Below, in pieces: positions 45,420 through 56,599 of a stretch of DNA of 64,000 bases. Below the pieces are notes generated by a model, which was not told the origin of the DNA, made no database searches, and saw nothing but the letters and a program-made list of their open reading frames with translations. The stretch's first letter is position 1, and each line of letters starts with the position of its first letter. This stretch comes from Erodium maritimum. Taxonomy: Eukaryota > Streptophyta > Magnoliopsida > Geraniales > Geraniaceae. The position numbers and the translations under genes were made by a program. The DNA lies in contig OY997592.1 of NCBI GenBank assembly GCA_963921825.1, positions 62,392,336-62,456,335 on the forward strand. The letters run 5' to 3'.

Positions 45420-46956
45420 CTCTAAAATATGAGTGAGCCCCTTGGTTGTCAAGTCGTTTCTCACACATAATTAAAGTTTTTCTTGATTTTATCACATAAA
45501 ACCACAACATGCTATATACTACATAGTCACCTGGTTGTCAGGTCGGTCCTATTAGTATATTTGAGTTTATCCATCCTTGTGACATAAAACCAGTTAATAT
45601 TACACCCTCTGGGTAGTCCAGACTATAAGTGTAACATCAAATAATTTTTTCTTCACTCTAGCATCATATGCAGTAGAATAAATTAATTTTCTCCAAAAAA
45701 ATTAATTAATATTATACCCTCTGGGTAGTCCAGACTATAAGTATAATGTTAAATAATTTTAATTTCACTTGCATCATATGCAACAGAATATATCATCTCC
45801 TCCCAAAGTTAATTTTAATTTCACTTGCATCATATGCAACAGAATATACCATCTCCTCCCAAAGTTAATTAATATTATACCATCTGGGTAGTCCAAACTA
45901 TAAGTACAATATTAGATAACTTTTCATTTCCATTTGCATCATATGCAATCAAAAGTATATTTATCTTTGAACTACAAGTCCCTTGGTAGTCAAGTCGTTC
46001 CTTGTAAACAAAATTTAAATTTTATACATTTTATACTTGCATCATATGCAACGGAGAAAGAGAAACATTTATCTTTGAACTACAAGTCCCCTGGTAGTCA
46101 GGTCGTTCCTTGTAAACAAAAATAAATTTGTGTACTTGCATCATATGCAATAGAGAAAAAAATAACATTTATCTTTGAACTACAAGTCCCCTGGTAGTCA
46201 GGTCGTTCCTTATAAACAAAAATAAATTTTATTTCGAACTACAAATCCCCTGGTAGTCAAGTCGTTCCTTGTAAACGAAAATTGATATTATTTATCTATT
46301 TGGATGGAAAAGCCGTTGACAAAATATCTCATATTTTATCAATTAAAACTCAATAATTTTAAAATAATCAACTTCATGTTATTAAAACAATTTTAACAAC
46401 ACTAACGATTATATCGTATATAATCGTTAATAATAAAATTGATTATTATCCAATCATGTATACCAAAAAACAATTCTATACTTTGTGTTCATAAAACACA
46501 AGACATTGCATCATTAACACATCATCATGCATATATATTTATGAATAAGGTTTATCATATAAAGTAAATCGTATAAGTCACCTAACTCAATGGGACAGAG
46601 ATCATATCTCATCTATTTAAGAACAAGCCTTAGTCATGGATCATACACGTGATTTACTAGAGTAAGAATCATATTAGCCATTTTTTTTTAAAACAACATA
46701 ATGATCAAGACATGATTACCCTGTACATTCATATGCCATAAACCAGTCATACACAGATATGAGTATACATTCATACCTTGTACATGTCGCCAAAAAAAAT
46801 ATTGGAATCAAGTTATGATTTATATAATCATAAAAATAGTACCCAAGTATAACATATATTCATATACACGATTTTACCCAAGACAATGTATATGTATATA
46901 TAAACATATATCAACAATTAAATCTATTTCACATATGATTTAAACGCAAAAAACCA
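45420..46956 (-). repeat. Copia 5' leader with array of hairpin-forming repeats
   Basis: Between PBS and gag, two small modules alternate at 60-110 bp spacing. Module 1 is GTCCCCTGGTAGTCAGGTCG or a relative (about 45430, 45528, 45605, 45717, 45880, 45970, 46085, 46185, 46246). Module 2 is the palindrome TTGCATCATATGCAA (45661, 45770, 45826, 45935, 46038, 46137). Most can fold: ACTAC...GTAGT, ACCC-TCT-GGGT, TTGCAT-CAT-ATGCAA. The part 46066-46971 is repeated at 39382-40287. Confidence 0.8.
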
Positions 46957-46969
46957 GGCTCTGATACCA
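46957..46969 (-). other. Primer binding site (tRNA-iMet type)
   Basis: Minus-strand TGGTATCAGAGCC, two bases after the 5' LTR. Confidence 0.9.
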
Positions 46970-46971
46970 AT

Positions 46972-47354
46972 TGAAGGATCGAAAACAAACATCATATGTT
47001 CGCAACGGAATAAAAGAATTCGATCCAAAACGATCTATTTGCATTTGAATTAATGTTAAAAACAATAAAAGGTTTACTTACTTGATATGTAGAGCAAAAC
47101 CGATATAGCTCCGAAACTACGAAGCCTCTAGTGTATCCACACCGAGTAACGATCTTTGATGCTTTCAACGATTGAGACGGCTATGGAGAAGAACGATTCT
47201 TCTTTTTGGTTGTTTGGGAGAGAATAGAAAAAGTGGCTGCAGAGAATAATCTAATTATTCTCTTAACCCTAATTATCTATTTATAATGAATTAATTATTG
47301 GGTCCAAGACGCAATTGGGCTTGAAACCCGATTGGGCCTAGGGCAAACCCAACA
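46972..47354 (-). mobile_element. Copia 5' LTR, 383 bp
   Basis: Pairs with 40288-40670. Outside it (47355 onward, AGATGCG) is unrelated sequence. Because the other end of the tandem is truncated, no target duplication can be tested. Confidence 0.92.
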
Positions 47355-48375
47355 AGATGCGCCTACTCACGAGATTAGGGTCAGATACCCTAAGTATACA
47401 TCGGGAATAGTCATCGTTAGTATGATCTTTTTTGTGTATTACTGAAAATTTCAGGTGGGAAAAAAGTAGCTAGTATTATTACGATCCCGAGCACTGGTAC
47501 ATATGTATACGAGGGTCCCAGACTATAATTTGTATCTTAGGTGATATCTCCTAAATTGTGTATTATTTGGTACTCCATCTCTTTTGATATCAATAAAATT
47601 GATATCGATATGTCAAAAAAAACAAAATTTAGTTTGAGTGATTAAGTCATTGTGATTTTGTCTTGAACAATAAAGGTTCATACCCTCCTAAGCAGATTTT
47701 ATTTTAGGGGTTTATAGTATGGGTATGCAATTCAAATTTTAATCTATGTTAACATACATATAAAACATCTATAAGATATTTTCAAGTATAGAAAATTAAA
47801 TTTCCTTCTCTCTTTCATAAGGCTTGAGGATGTTAAACTCAAGTTTGATATTATGTGTTCAACGAATATAACATCGTATTGGATCTAAAGAATTTATTTT
47901 TGGTCTGATTTTCGTGATCAGTAAATATACTCCCCGGTACGTTTCGATGTATTTTTATTTTTAATATCTAATTGCAGTTTCTTTTTCTAAAAATGTAAGA
48001 TTAACAAATTTAATAATCTTTACAATCGAAATATTAATTATCTTTAAGTGCAAAAATATATACACTTAACATGGTTGAGTATTTGTGTATTATGAAGAAA
48101 CTGAGAAATAAAAAAAATTAAAAGAAATTTCTGGAAGCATTTACTTTATTACTCTTTAAATGGTGCTCTGGAAATGGTCCACGTCTGTTTTTGATTTCTT
48201 AACACGTCTCTTAGGATAGGTTGTGTAGTATGACTGTGAATGTGTATATGTGTGGTCTATTTTTACATTTGTATAATGAAGACAGACACTAGCTAGTACC
48301 TACTAGCAAGGAATTGTGTCTATTCGTTATTTTCGTGTTTATTAAATTAAAGTTTATTGTTTTCTTGTCTGATAG
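47355..48375. other. Intergenic, probably old retroposon at the left
   Basis: The stretch to about 47625 ends in an A-rich tail (GATATGTCAAAAAAAAC at about 47609-47625) like a non-LTR 3' end, but no domain or target duplication was found. The rest is AT-rich without features. Confidence 0.4.
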
Positions 48376-48393
48376 AAAATTAAACAGGTTAAC

Positions 48394-49810
48394 TTTTTTT
48401 TTTATGAACGGAAAGATTCATTAATAAACCTTACAAACCGAACTACAAATATGAAACAACAGAAGTGTTGCATCCGTCAGTCGTTTTCGGAAACCCGTGA
48501 AACAACTAGCGTGATGAATAGCTCTCGTAACTGGCGACACATCGCCTAGATAACCAACTACTATCAAGTCGGGTTTTCTTATCGACTCTCTGGAGAAATC
48601 TGTCGATACAAAAACCCGAACGGACACGCCACCAAGACAACCGCCACACCTACCGGAGATCTGGGCTCCCGGCAGGGGCAACAAAAACCATACAACATAA
48701 ACAAAATAAATGACAAAAACAATGATGAACATAAACTACTCGCGGTCGGCCTCCGAAGACTAGGATGAGGAGGGTGACGCCGACGGGTGCAAATTTGATC
48801 TGCTAGGGGCTGATGAACGGATCTGGCCGGGTAAACACGATATACAGGAGCACGGTTGAACGGCTCGTACTGCGATGTTCCGACGAAAGATGGGTGTAGA
48901 TCTGACCGTCTGGCACAAGGAGGGGAGTGCCAGAGAGGCTCAGTCAGAGGGGTCGTCGTCATCGGTAGATAAGTCCCAAGGGGGAGCGGGCAGCCGACCA
49001 CCGCTGTCGTCGGGGGCAAAAGGCCGGGGAAAGGGGTTGATCAGGAGGATGTTGGGTTGAAAGGGGGAAGGTTGGTCTGGTCGGAGACTCGCTTGAGAGA
49101 GGCAGAGAGGGTCGGAAATCGCTGGGGGCGGGCGGTGGGTGATAGGTGAGGTCGGAGGGGTTCAGGGACGGGGTGGTTCTGGTCGGAAGGCGGCAGATCT
49201 GGCGAGGAAAGCGAGTATGTCCGGCGAGACAGGGACTAGGCTGGTAGGGGTCGAGAAGAGGTCGGATGGGCTGGTGGGACTCGCCGACTGAGCCCATCCG
49301 GTAGATCCGACTTGTCTGAGGGCGGATCTGAGCGACACGACGGCGGGGGGGGGGGGGGGGGGGGGGGGGGGTGCTTGCAGACGGTGGAAGAAGGCTGACT
49401 ACAGATACAAGAACGCGAGCAAAAATGGTGGAAGGAGTTTTTCCAGCAGATCTGACCGGCTTGAGTGCTAGGCCGGCGGATCTGGCCGGCGAAGAAGAGG
49501 AGAAGCGACAAGGGTGGAGGGCAAAGGTGGCCGCAGGGGAAAGGCGACGGGACAAGGCCAACTGTGCTCTGGTGGAGGTGCACGACTGACTGATGGAGAA
49601 AACGAAAACAAGATACAGACGAGCGGAGTTGTTGAGGTGAAGATCTCCACCGACAGTCCTCGTGACCAAGAGCTACGGTGGCCGTCGGTGACAGCAATAC
49701 GAAGAAGATGATGGACCAGCTAAGGTTTGGAGACTTGACTTCAGAGAGACTTTACGAGAGGGAGTTTCTTTAACCTTTGAGTTTTGCAATATGTGAATTT
49801 ATGAAGAAAA
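48394..49810 (-). mobile_element. Non-LTR retroelement, 1417 bp, 18-bp TSD
   Basis: T-run at the left (A-tail on the minus strand) and an 18-bp duplication: AAAATTAAACAGGTTAAC at 48376-48393 and AAAATTAAACAGATTAAC at 49811-49828, one mismatch. The minus strand has long Pro/Ser/Arg-rich frames (49669-48959, 49019-48579) with no reverse transcriptase, as in the copy at 4358-5561. A run of 27 G lies at 49345-49371. This is probably a non-autonomous LINE-derived family; the frames are not host genes. Confidence 0.8.
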
Positions 49811-50109
49811 AAAATTAAACAGATTAACAATCCCAAAGATTAAGGAAAAGATATAATTATAGAATAGTGTTTAGTAGAAACTGTTATGCTTAAGGAAAAG
49901 AATTGAGCCTTAAATTTGTATTAACTGGGGGCCATGATGATATGGCAGATGGCAGACCAACATCACCACCAAGTCAAACCGCCAGATTCTAACTTTCTAA
50001 GTCAGATCTTTTGTCTTTATTCTCTTCATCTATGATGGAAATACATGACAAGGTTAATTATAATTACATATTCTTCACTTGATATAATTATATTTTTTTC
50101 TATGGATCC

Positions 50110-50728
50110 TGCATAGATTTTTTCAGTTAGGGTTCTTTTCGAGCCGCTTCTAGTTATCGCGACGTTAACTTTCTCCTGTCACTAACGAAGCGTCTCCTGA
50201 CCTATTTCGGTCCCTCCTCTGCAACTCTGGGAGTTTCCGTCTCTAAGGTCGTTGTCCCTGATGTTGTCGCCGCCGTCGTTGAATCTGTAGCCGCAGCAAG
50301 TACGTCCTTCTCCTTGGCTTTCACTGTCGCAACCGCTTGACCTCCTTTACAATTATGGAGATGGTTGATCGAGAGGGTCCTATTTACTTTATTTGAGTTT
50401 TTCTTTGCAGGATCAATGCCTAGGGAATAGAGAATCAGAGATTTTTCCAGGGAGGGAACCCCGATTCATGTATTGCCTCCCACCACTACTGTTGAAGTCC
50501 TTAACCAGTTTTCGGATCAGGAATTTCAGTACCACCTCCTCATCCCTCGTATTCTATCATTGCCTATATGACATTCAAATACCGTCTGTGACGGTTCTAG
50601 TGAAAAAAGGATTAGTGATTTATTGCTCTTTTGTCTGACCTTAGTGGCCAAGGAGCATGTTCCTTGGCGCATATCGATGTTCAGATAAATCATTTATAAA
50701 ATTGTACCTTTCGCTCAATTTTTTTTAT
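50110..50728 (+). mobile_element. Short non-LTR retroelement copy, plus strand
   Basis: Related to the minus-strand copy at 38640-39250 and, at its tail (TTTCGCTCAATTTTTT), to 4358-5561. Left end approximate. Frame 50393-50638 lacks a domain. Confidence 0.55.
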
Positions 50729-50744
50729 ATGATATATACCTTTA

Positions 50745-52217
50745 ATCTAATCTAACAATAACATAATAATTATAATTGATTCATCCATATCATTGTGTTC
50801 TGCATCTAATAACCTTAGAGCGGTTTCGAGTACAGAGATGACCTTGGTCATGGCTCTTGTCATGGCTTCTATCATCTTCCTCGCATCAGCAACCACGTCT
50901 AGTGGTTTTTTCTCGAAACTGTGGTGTTTGGATGAAGTTCACAAACCCTAGCACGAAGAGATCTTCTGCACCATGGGTCAAGTCGACGACGGTGGCAACG
51001 AGAGGAAGATCAACATCCTTCCCCTCTCTTTCGGCCACACTCGCTGAGTATCCCTCCGCTCGATCACTATCATCGGTTCGCTCCGAGATTACAGTGGCGA
51101 AAATGATGGGAGTATTGTCACCTTCCCAGGCAGCGACAGAGACGTTTGTACCTCCGATGGTGGCCTTAGACTCAGGTCCTTCCTCATCGGATCATACTAG
51201 AAGTCTCGGAAGCCCCCGAGGCTTTCAAGGGGGAGAATCGCGGAAGAGATGGCATCGAAAGACCATGACACTGAATTGTTGGTCGCTTATGGGGGACGGT
51301 TCCATTCGGACCTGGTTTAGCTGGTGCCAGAGCCTCAAGCTCATGAAGTTCTCTTACTGGCCGAGCAAAGGGAAGGGGCGACAGGGCGGCGACGGGCTGA
51401 CAAGGAGCCTGCTAGGGTTCCGAGCAGGAGGCCGTTTGAGGTGGGCTTGCAAAACTTGTCATAGGACCGAGGCCCATTAGAGGACCCGAACGGAGACCCG
51501 TGGAGACTGGAGACCCAACCCGACCAGGATGATCCCTTGGAAGTTTTTGGCTTGCATCTTGCGGGTCGGCGAGTGGGTCGGGCCTAGGAGGACAGCCCAT
51601 TTGTGGCTTGGGTTGAGTAGGTCTACCCATATGTGGGCCGGTGGATCACCAGGAGATTACGCCACGACACTTGGCCATTACATCAATTTTCATTAGGAGA
51701 AAGAGTCTGAAGTAGAAGGAAGGGGAGGCGGAATCAGAAGGTTTACACTCACTCGGAAGGAGCATCACACACAGCGGCAGAGGGATTTAAGCACCCTCGC
51801 CTCGCCGAATGAAATCGAGGTGGTCCAGAGAGGGGTCGGCCAGATTCATCGTCCCTCTAGACGTAAGGTGGCATCAATTTCGCGTTTTGGAGCCCTACCA
51901 TTATCATTACAGGGAGGACGACGCACGCTGACAACTTGGGGGGGGGGGGGGTACTCAGTCCATCATAGTACTTTTCTGACAATGGGTCTGTTCTACCCTA
52001 GATTCTAGTTTGGACTCGCTTTATCAGTGCCATCAAACGCTACTGTAGTATCTCCTTCTAAACATCTCAGTGAGGCGGTTCAGTGTCTTGTGCTCTTTAC
52101 TTTTCTGTTGAAGTCCTTCATTGTTGGGAAGTCATTTTCAATTATGTCATTTAGGTGTTTTATTGCTCGTATACACTTTTTATTTATAATATCCCCTCGT
52201 TTATTCTAAAAAAAATT
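50745..52217 (+). mobile_element. Non-LTR retroelement, about 1.47 kb, plus strand
   Basis: Ends in an A-run (TTATTCTAAAAAAAATT, about 52200-52217). Candidate duplication GATATATACCTTTA at 50731-50744 and GATATATACTTTTA at 52218-52231, one mismatch; AT-rich, so less certain than others. Interior frame 50857-51480 (207 codons, Ser-rich) has no domain. Confidence 0.55.
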
Positions 52218-52231
52218 GATATATACTTTTA

Positions 52232-53040
52232 TGTTTTTTTAACTTATACATACGTTCATGTTTCATCTTGTAACGATTAGCCCCTTTTGTCTAGCTCTGT
52301 CAGTCTATTTTTTTGTTAAATGGCAAAAATACCCTTAACTACCTTCCGATATTACACAACTATGCTATTCCTTTTCTTTAATTATTTTATTCTTAATTCA
52401 TTTGCTTTAATTATGTTTTCTTTTCTTTTTCTCATTAATTTATTTAAATTATTTTTTATATTATTTTTTTTGTTTAATTTCTTTTTTAGATTTTTAAAAG
52501 TTTAAATCTATATATATAATTTTAAAATATGTTTTATTTTTTTAATCTTAAAATCGTTTATTCAAAATCTTCTTATTAATTTAAAAATCTGCGTTATTTT
52601 TTTAATCTTAAAACCTTTTACTTTTTTGTTCTTATTAATTATTTTTTAATTAGTAAAAAAAATCTTTTTATTTACATTTTCATTTTGATTATTTAAAAAA
52701 AATAGATTGGGGAGCCTCTTCAGCCGCCGAAGATTTTAAGCTCCACCGGCCAAAAAAATCAGATTCAAATCCTCAATTTTGAAACTCTTAATCCTTTTGA
52801 GATTTCACAAGAGATGGATTTTGGGACGATATCCACATCAAAACCGTTGCAGGGGAAGCAAGAACAGAAATGAAAATGTTCCATAGACGTATTCTGATTT
52901 GAAGTCGGCGAGAACGAAAAAGAAGCTTCACAATCGATTCGAGTTCTTAAACCCAACTATTAATGGAAAAGTAAAGAGAAACAATGATTACATTAAGATG
53001 AACGGGAGATTTTGTTCCAGAACTAAAAAAGGTTGAACAA
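52232..53040. other. AT-rich stretch, no gene seen
   Basis: T-rich to about 52680. The part at 52300-52400 loosely resembles the inner arm of the MITE at 37852, so it may be half of such an element. No domain found in 52700-53000. Confidence 0.4.
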
Positions 53041-53049
53041 ATATTGTAC

Positions 53050-53200
53050 CTCAATGAGACTTACTGTCTTTTCCAATTGCTTAACAAGATTTGTCTGGCA
53101 ACAAATTTGTGCAGCTATTTCATTATAAGGAAGACCAGTAGTAGAAAAAATAGGTATTTTCTTTCCACGAGAAATAGAGTTCATGAAATCAATCTTAGAT
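53050..53200 (-). pseudogene. V-type ATPase subunit B exon fragment
   Basis: Minus-strand translation [20 protein letters not shown], then [20 protein letters not shown], then LEKTVSLIE. This is clearly the subunit B stretch around [12 protein letters not shown] with many substitutions. The similarity ends at 53050, exactly before GT (GTACAATATT), as at an exon/intron border, so the piece was copied from genomic DNA and not from mRNA. No other exons were found. Upstream sequence (ERLLLS...) is only weakly similar. Confidence 0.8.
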
Positions 53201-53549
53201 AATAAGAGGCGCTCGTAAGGCACTGAAACAAAGACCTCTAAAGCCGAAGACGACAAGGACTTTTATGGGCATCAGATATCCTTTGGGAAAGACGAGGTGC
53301 TCGTCGGAGAGGACGACACCCACCATATCTGCTCAAAAAGACGTCGACCATCAAACATCATCGATTTATTTTGCTTCGACGAACTGGTGACAAATACCTC
53401 AAGTCGAAGACAATGGTCGGATTAGGTTGAAATGGTTGCGATAAGAGGGAATTGGTAAAATGACCACCATAATTGTACCTCTAAAGAAGATGGTAGTTTC
53501 GTGGCGAGCTTGACGAGACAGTGAAGACGATTTCGCGACGAGCTCAAAA

Positions 53550-53655
53550 AAGAAGAAGAAGAAGAAGAAGAAGAAGAAGAAGAAGAAGAAGAAGAAGAAG
53601 AAGAAGAAGAAGAAGAAGAAGAAGAAGAAGAAGAAGAAGAAGAAGAAGAAGAAGA
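53550..53655. repeat. (GAA)n microsatellite, about 106 bp
   Basis: About 35 uninterrupted AGA/GAA units. The minus-strand frame through it is a polyphenylalanine artefact. Confidence 0.95.
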
Positions 53656-55589
53656 AAAAATCCAAGATCCTACAAAACTTGTACACGGTAAAGACCGGAG
53701 AATTTAATATTTTAAATTATAGATTTGAACGTCGCGGATTGGAGAACGGGTTTAAATTTTGGATCGAATTCAAAAAAAAAGAAAACAAAAAAAAAGAAAG
53801 GAAGGGGGAAACAGGCCTGGGCTGACCTGGTACACGCATTGGGCCGAGCCAGACCAGGCTCGGTCAAGCGGACAAGGCCCAACCAGCCCAACGTGCCAGC
53901 CCAAGCCCACTCGGCCCTTGGCTAACCCTAGCTCGTCGTTTCACATTCTCACTTCACGCACGCGAACCGAGGCACGCCTCTTCCTCTCCTTCCTCTCGAG
54001 CCTCTTCCTCTCCTTCCTTTCGAGCCTCTCCTTCTCTCTCTCTCTCAAACCAGAACCGCCGCCGTCGTCGTCCCTCCGACCTCCCACCACCGTCTCATCC
54101 TTCTTCCTCCACCCACGTCTTTCCCTCATCACCAGAGACCACCACTAATCTATTCTTTCCCTTCTTCCTCGTTGATTCGAAGAGAAACGCCGCCGCCCCT
54201 TTTCGATTCGAGCTTCGCCTCACCGGAATCGAGCAAACCATCGACGGTGAGCTTCTTTTCATGACCTGAATCATCTTCCCCGTCCAATCTTTCCCTGAAA
54301 TTCGCTCGCACGCAAGCGTTTGGTGGCCGAGCTCGATTGGAGAGCTTCGCCGGAACCCTCAAACTCCAGATATGAGTTCTACACACCGACGAGCTTCTCA
54401 CGGCGTCAGATCTGGAGTTAGGGGCTCGGAACTCGCCCAACCACCACTTCCTCGTCATCCCAAGCCTTCTGACGCCTCCACCACCGTCGAGAACCCCTCT
54501 AACCTCGCCTGTCGCCACCTCAGCCTCGTCGGAACCCTCGTTGCATCCCTCCCCGTTCGCAGCTCCGGCCAGATCTGAGACTCAGACGGGCCTGAGCCAA
54601 ACTGAGACTCGAACGGGTCTGGGCCAGGACCGAGATACGGACGGCCTCGGGCCTAGACTTGGTTTGGGCCTCGGGCCTGGACCTGGTTTGGCCTCAAGCC
54701 TGGACCAGATCTGGGTTCAGGTCCGTACTCGGGTCTGGATCCGGGTCTGGGTCGGGCTCGGGTCAGGTCCGGGTCTGAGCTCTGTACTGGGTCGGATTCA
54801 GGTCGGATTCGGGTCCGGGTTTCGAACTCGGGTCGGATCCGGGTCAGGACAGCTTATTTAAATTAATTAATTAAATAATTGGACTAAAATCAAATAAATT
54901 CAAGGACTTGTCGGACTTTTTAAAGGACTTACCTGATAGCAAAATTAGAGGACTGTTACGGACTGGACCGGGACTGATGACCGTCCCTTTTTGTGTTAAA
55001 ACCAGGCTTTTACCCCGAGCACGGAGAAGACCGGAGTAGGCACGGATGTCAGCAGCTAGGCGACCCAGATAGAGACTGAGCGGTAGGGATTACCTCAGAA
55101 CCTTACTTAATTACGGACGCACTAGAATGCATATAGGGAAACTTATTAACCGGTTAAAGACCTAGTATGCATATAGGATGTGATTAACTAGAGTAGTCTT
55201 ATAAACTGCGAACGACCTACGAGCCATGTCGTGTCGTAGGTGTTGGTATGCTGTGCTGGTAGAATCAGGCCATGTCGTGCCTGTAGGATTGGTTGATGAT
55301 TGTGTTTGATTGTGTACTCTGTGCTGTTTGAACGAGTAATAAATAACGAACATGAAAACGAGTAGAGTTGAACTTGGTGATGCATATTAGGGATTGAATG
55401 GCTCTATTCCTGTTTATATGATATGTTGAATTTGGGATGTTGGGGAACGAATACCGGTTAAGCCGGTGGGGTTACCACGTTTAGTGTGGTGTCGGTAAGT
55501 GTGTGATGGTCGTGTAAGTTTGTTGAGAACGTGATTATGACTGTGATTGAGATTGTGATTGTTTTGGTGATACCTGTTTGAGTTGTGCC

Positions 55590-55900
55590 CGAGAGCTGTG
55601 TCGTACCTTCCGATGCGCGGCCGGTAAAGTGTGAGAGATGTACTTCTGTAAGGTGTGTCGTACCTTCCAGTGCGCGATTGGTAAAGTGTGAGGCTTGTGT
55701 GTTCATTTGGTTACATGAGAAAGGTGGTTTCCCTACCTTCCGACCGTGAGTCAGTAAAACGCTGTGTCCCGCGAAGAGGTGGTTTCCCTACCTTCCGACT
55801 AGCACTCGATAAAACGCTGTGTTGAGCACCGCGAGAGACAGGCCGCGAAGAGGCGATTTCCCTACCTTCCGTCGATCGGTAAAACGCTGTGTTCCACGAT
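55590..55900 (+). repeat. Tandem repeats inside solo LTR no. 5
   Basis: Alternating units around GTCGTACCTTCCxxTGCGCG (two) and GCGAAGAGGTGGTTTCCCTA plus CCTTCCGAC and AAAACGCTGTGT (three or more). Related in sequence to the block of copy 3 on the opposite strand. Confidence 0.8.
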
Positions 55901-56274
55901 GAGGTCGAACGCCTATCCCGACTTTGTGTTGGGGAAGTTGCGTGCGGCTACGCCGGGCCGAGCGGATTGCTCTCGAGACCGTGCATTGGTTACGAGTTAT
56001 GTATTTGAAAATGCTTTGGATTGAAATGAGTGTTGTTGTGTTTGTGATTGTGGGTGTTTTACTTGAATTGTTCCCTTCGTTGTGTGCTTGGGTATAATGG
56101 TTGGTGTTGAGTTAAAGTTGGTACGGTTGGACTTGTGAGTGTCAGAGTAAAGGGGGTATTGTCTTTAAATGGCTTAAGTGTCGTATCGTTGTATCAAACT
56201 TTTGATAAACTTTAAATTGTGGAAAGACTTTCTGGTAAATCTATAATGGGGTGGTTTTCGTGGTTTTTCCCTAA

Positions 56275-56289
56275 TGAGCGTCAAGCTCA
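56275..56289 (+). other. Conserved LTR hairpin TGAGC-GTCAA-GCTCA
   Basis: Same stem and loop as in copy 3, followed by CCCCCTTACC and TTTTCTACAGG. Confidence 0.65.
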
Positions 56290-56599
56290 CCCCCTTACCG
56301 TGTTTTCTACAGGTGTTAGCTGGGAGTTGGATTATGGGACATCGCAGAGCATTGGGCTAGCGAGGGTCCGAGACTGTCTTTATTTTATATTTCTTAGAAA
56401 CGTACAGTTGTGTTGACTTTTGTAAATAACTGAGCTTGGGACTCAAGGTTTTGGACATGCTGGTTTATATCATTAACTTACTTTCAGAATTTAATCGCTT
56501 TCATATTACTTTTATGTTATTTTCACTAAGTCACGTCTCGGGTCCGGTAAATACCGAATTTGGGGCGTGACATACACCACCACCACCACCAACCCCAAC

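Larger units (their letters stand above)
53687..56572 (+). mobile_element. Solo LTR no. 5, 2886 bp, TSD TACAC
   Basis: The duplication TACAC lies at 53682-53686 and 56573-56577. The 3' end is GGGGCGTGACA; the 5' end reads GGTAAAGACC, one base from the TGTAAAGACC seen in copy 3, so the terminal TG is damaged. It has the GGGTCCGGGTC block (54590-54850) and a tandem block (55590-55900). No internal genes; a 106-bp GAA run lies just outside. Sister copy of solo LTR no. 3. Confidence 0.9.

Noticed and set aside
48959..49669. 236-codon Arg/Ser/Pro-rich protein
   Set aside because: Inside another non-LTR insertion and interrupted in sense by a 27-G run.
53399..53686. 95-codon polyphenylalanine frame on the minus strand
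   Set aside because: Translation of the (GAA)n microsatellite; no domain or gene context.
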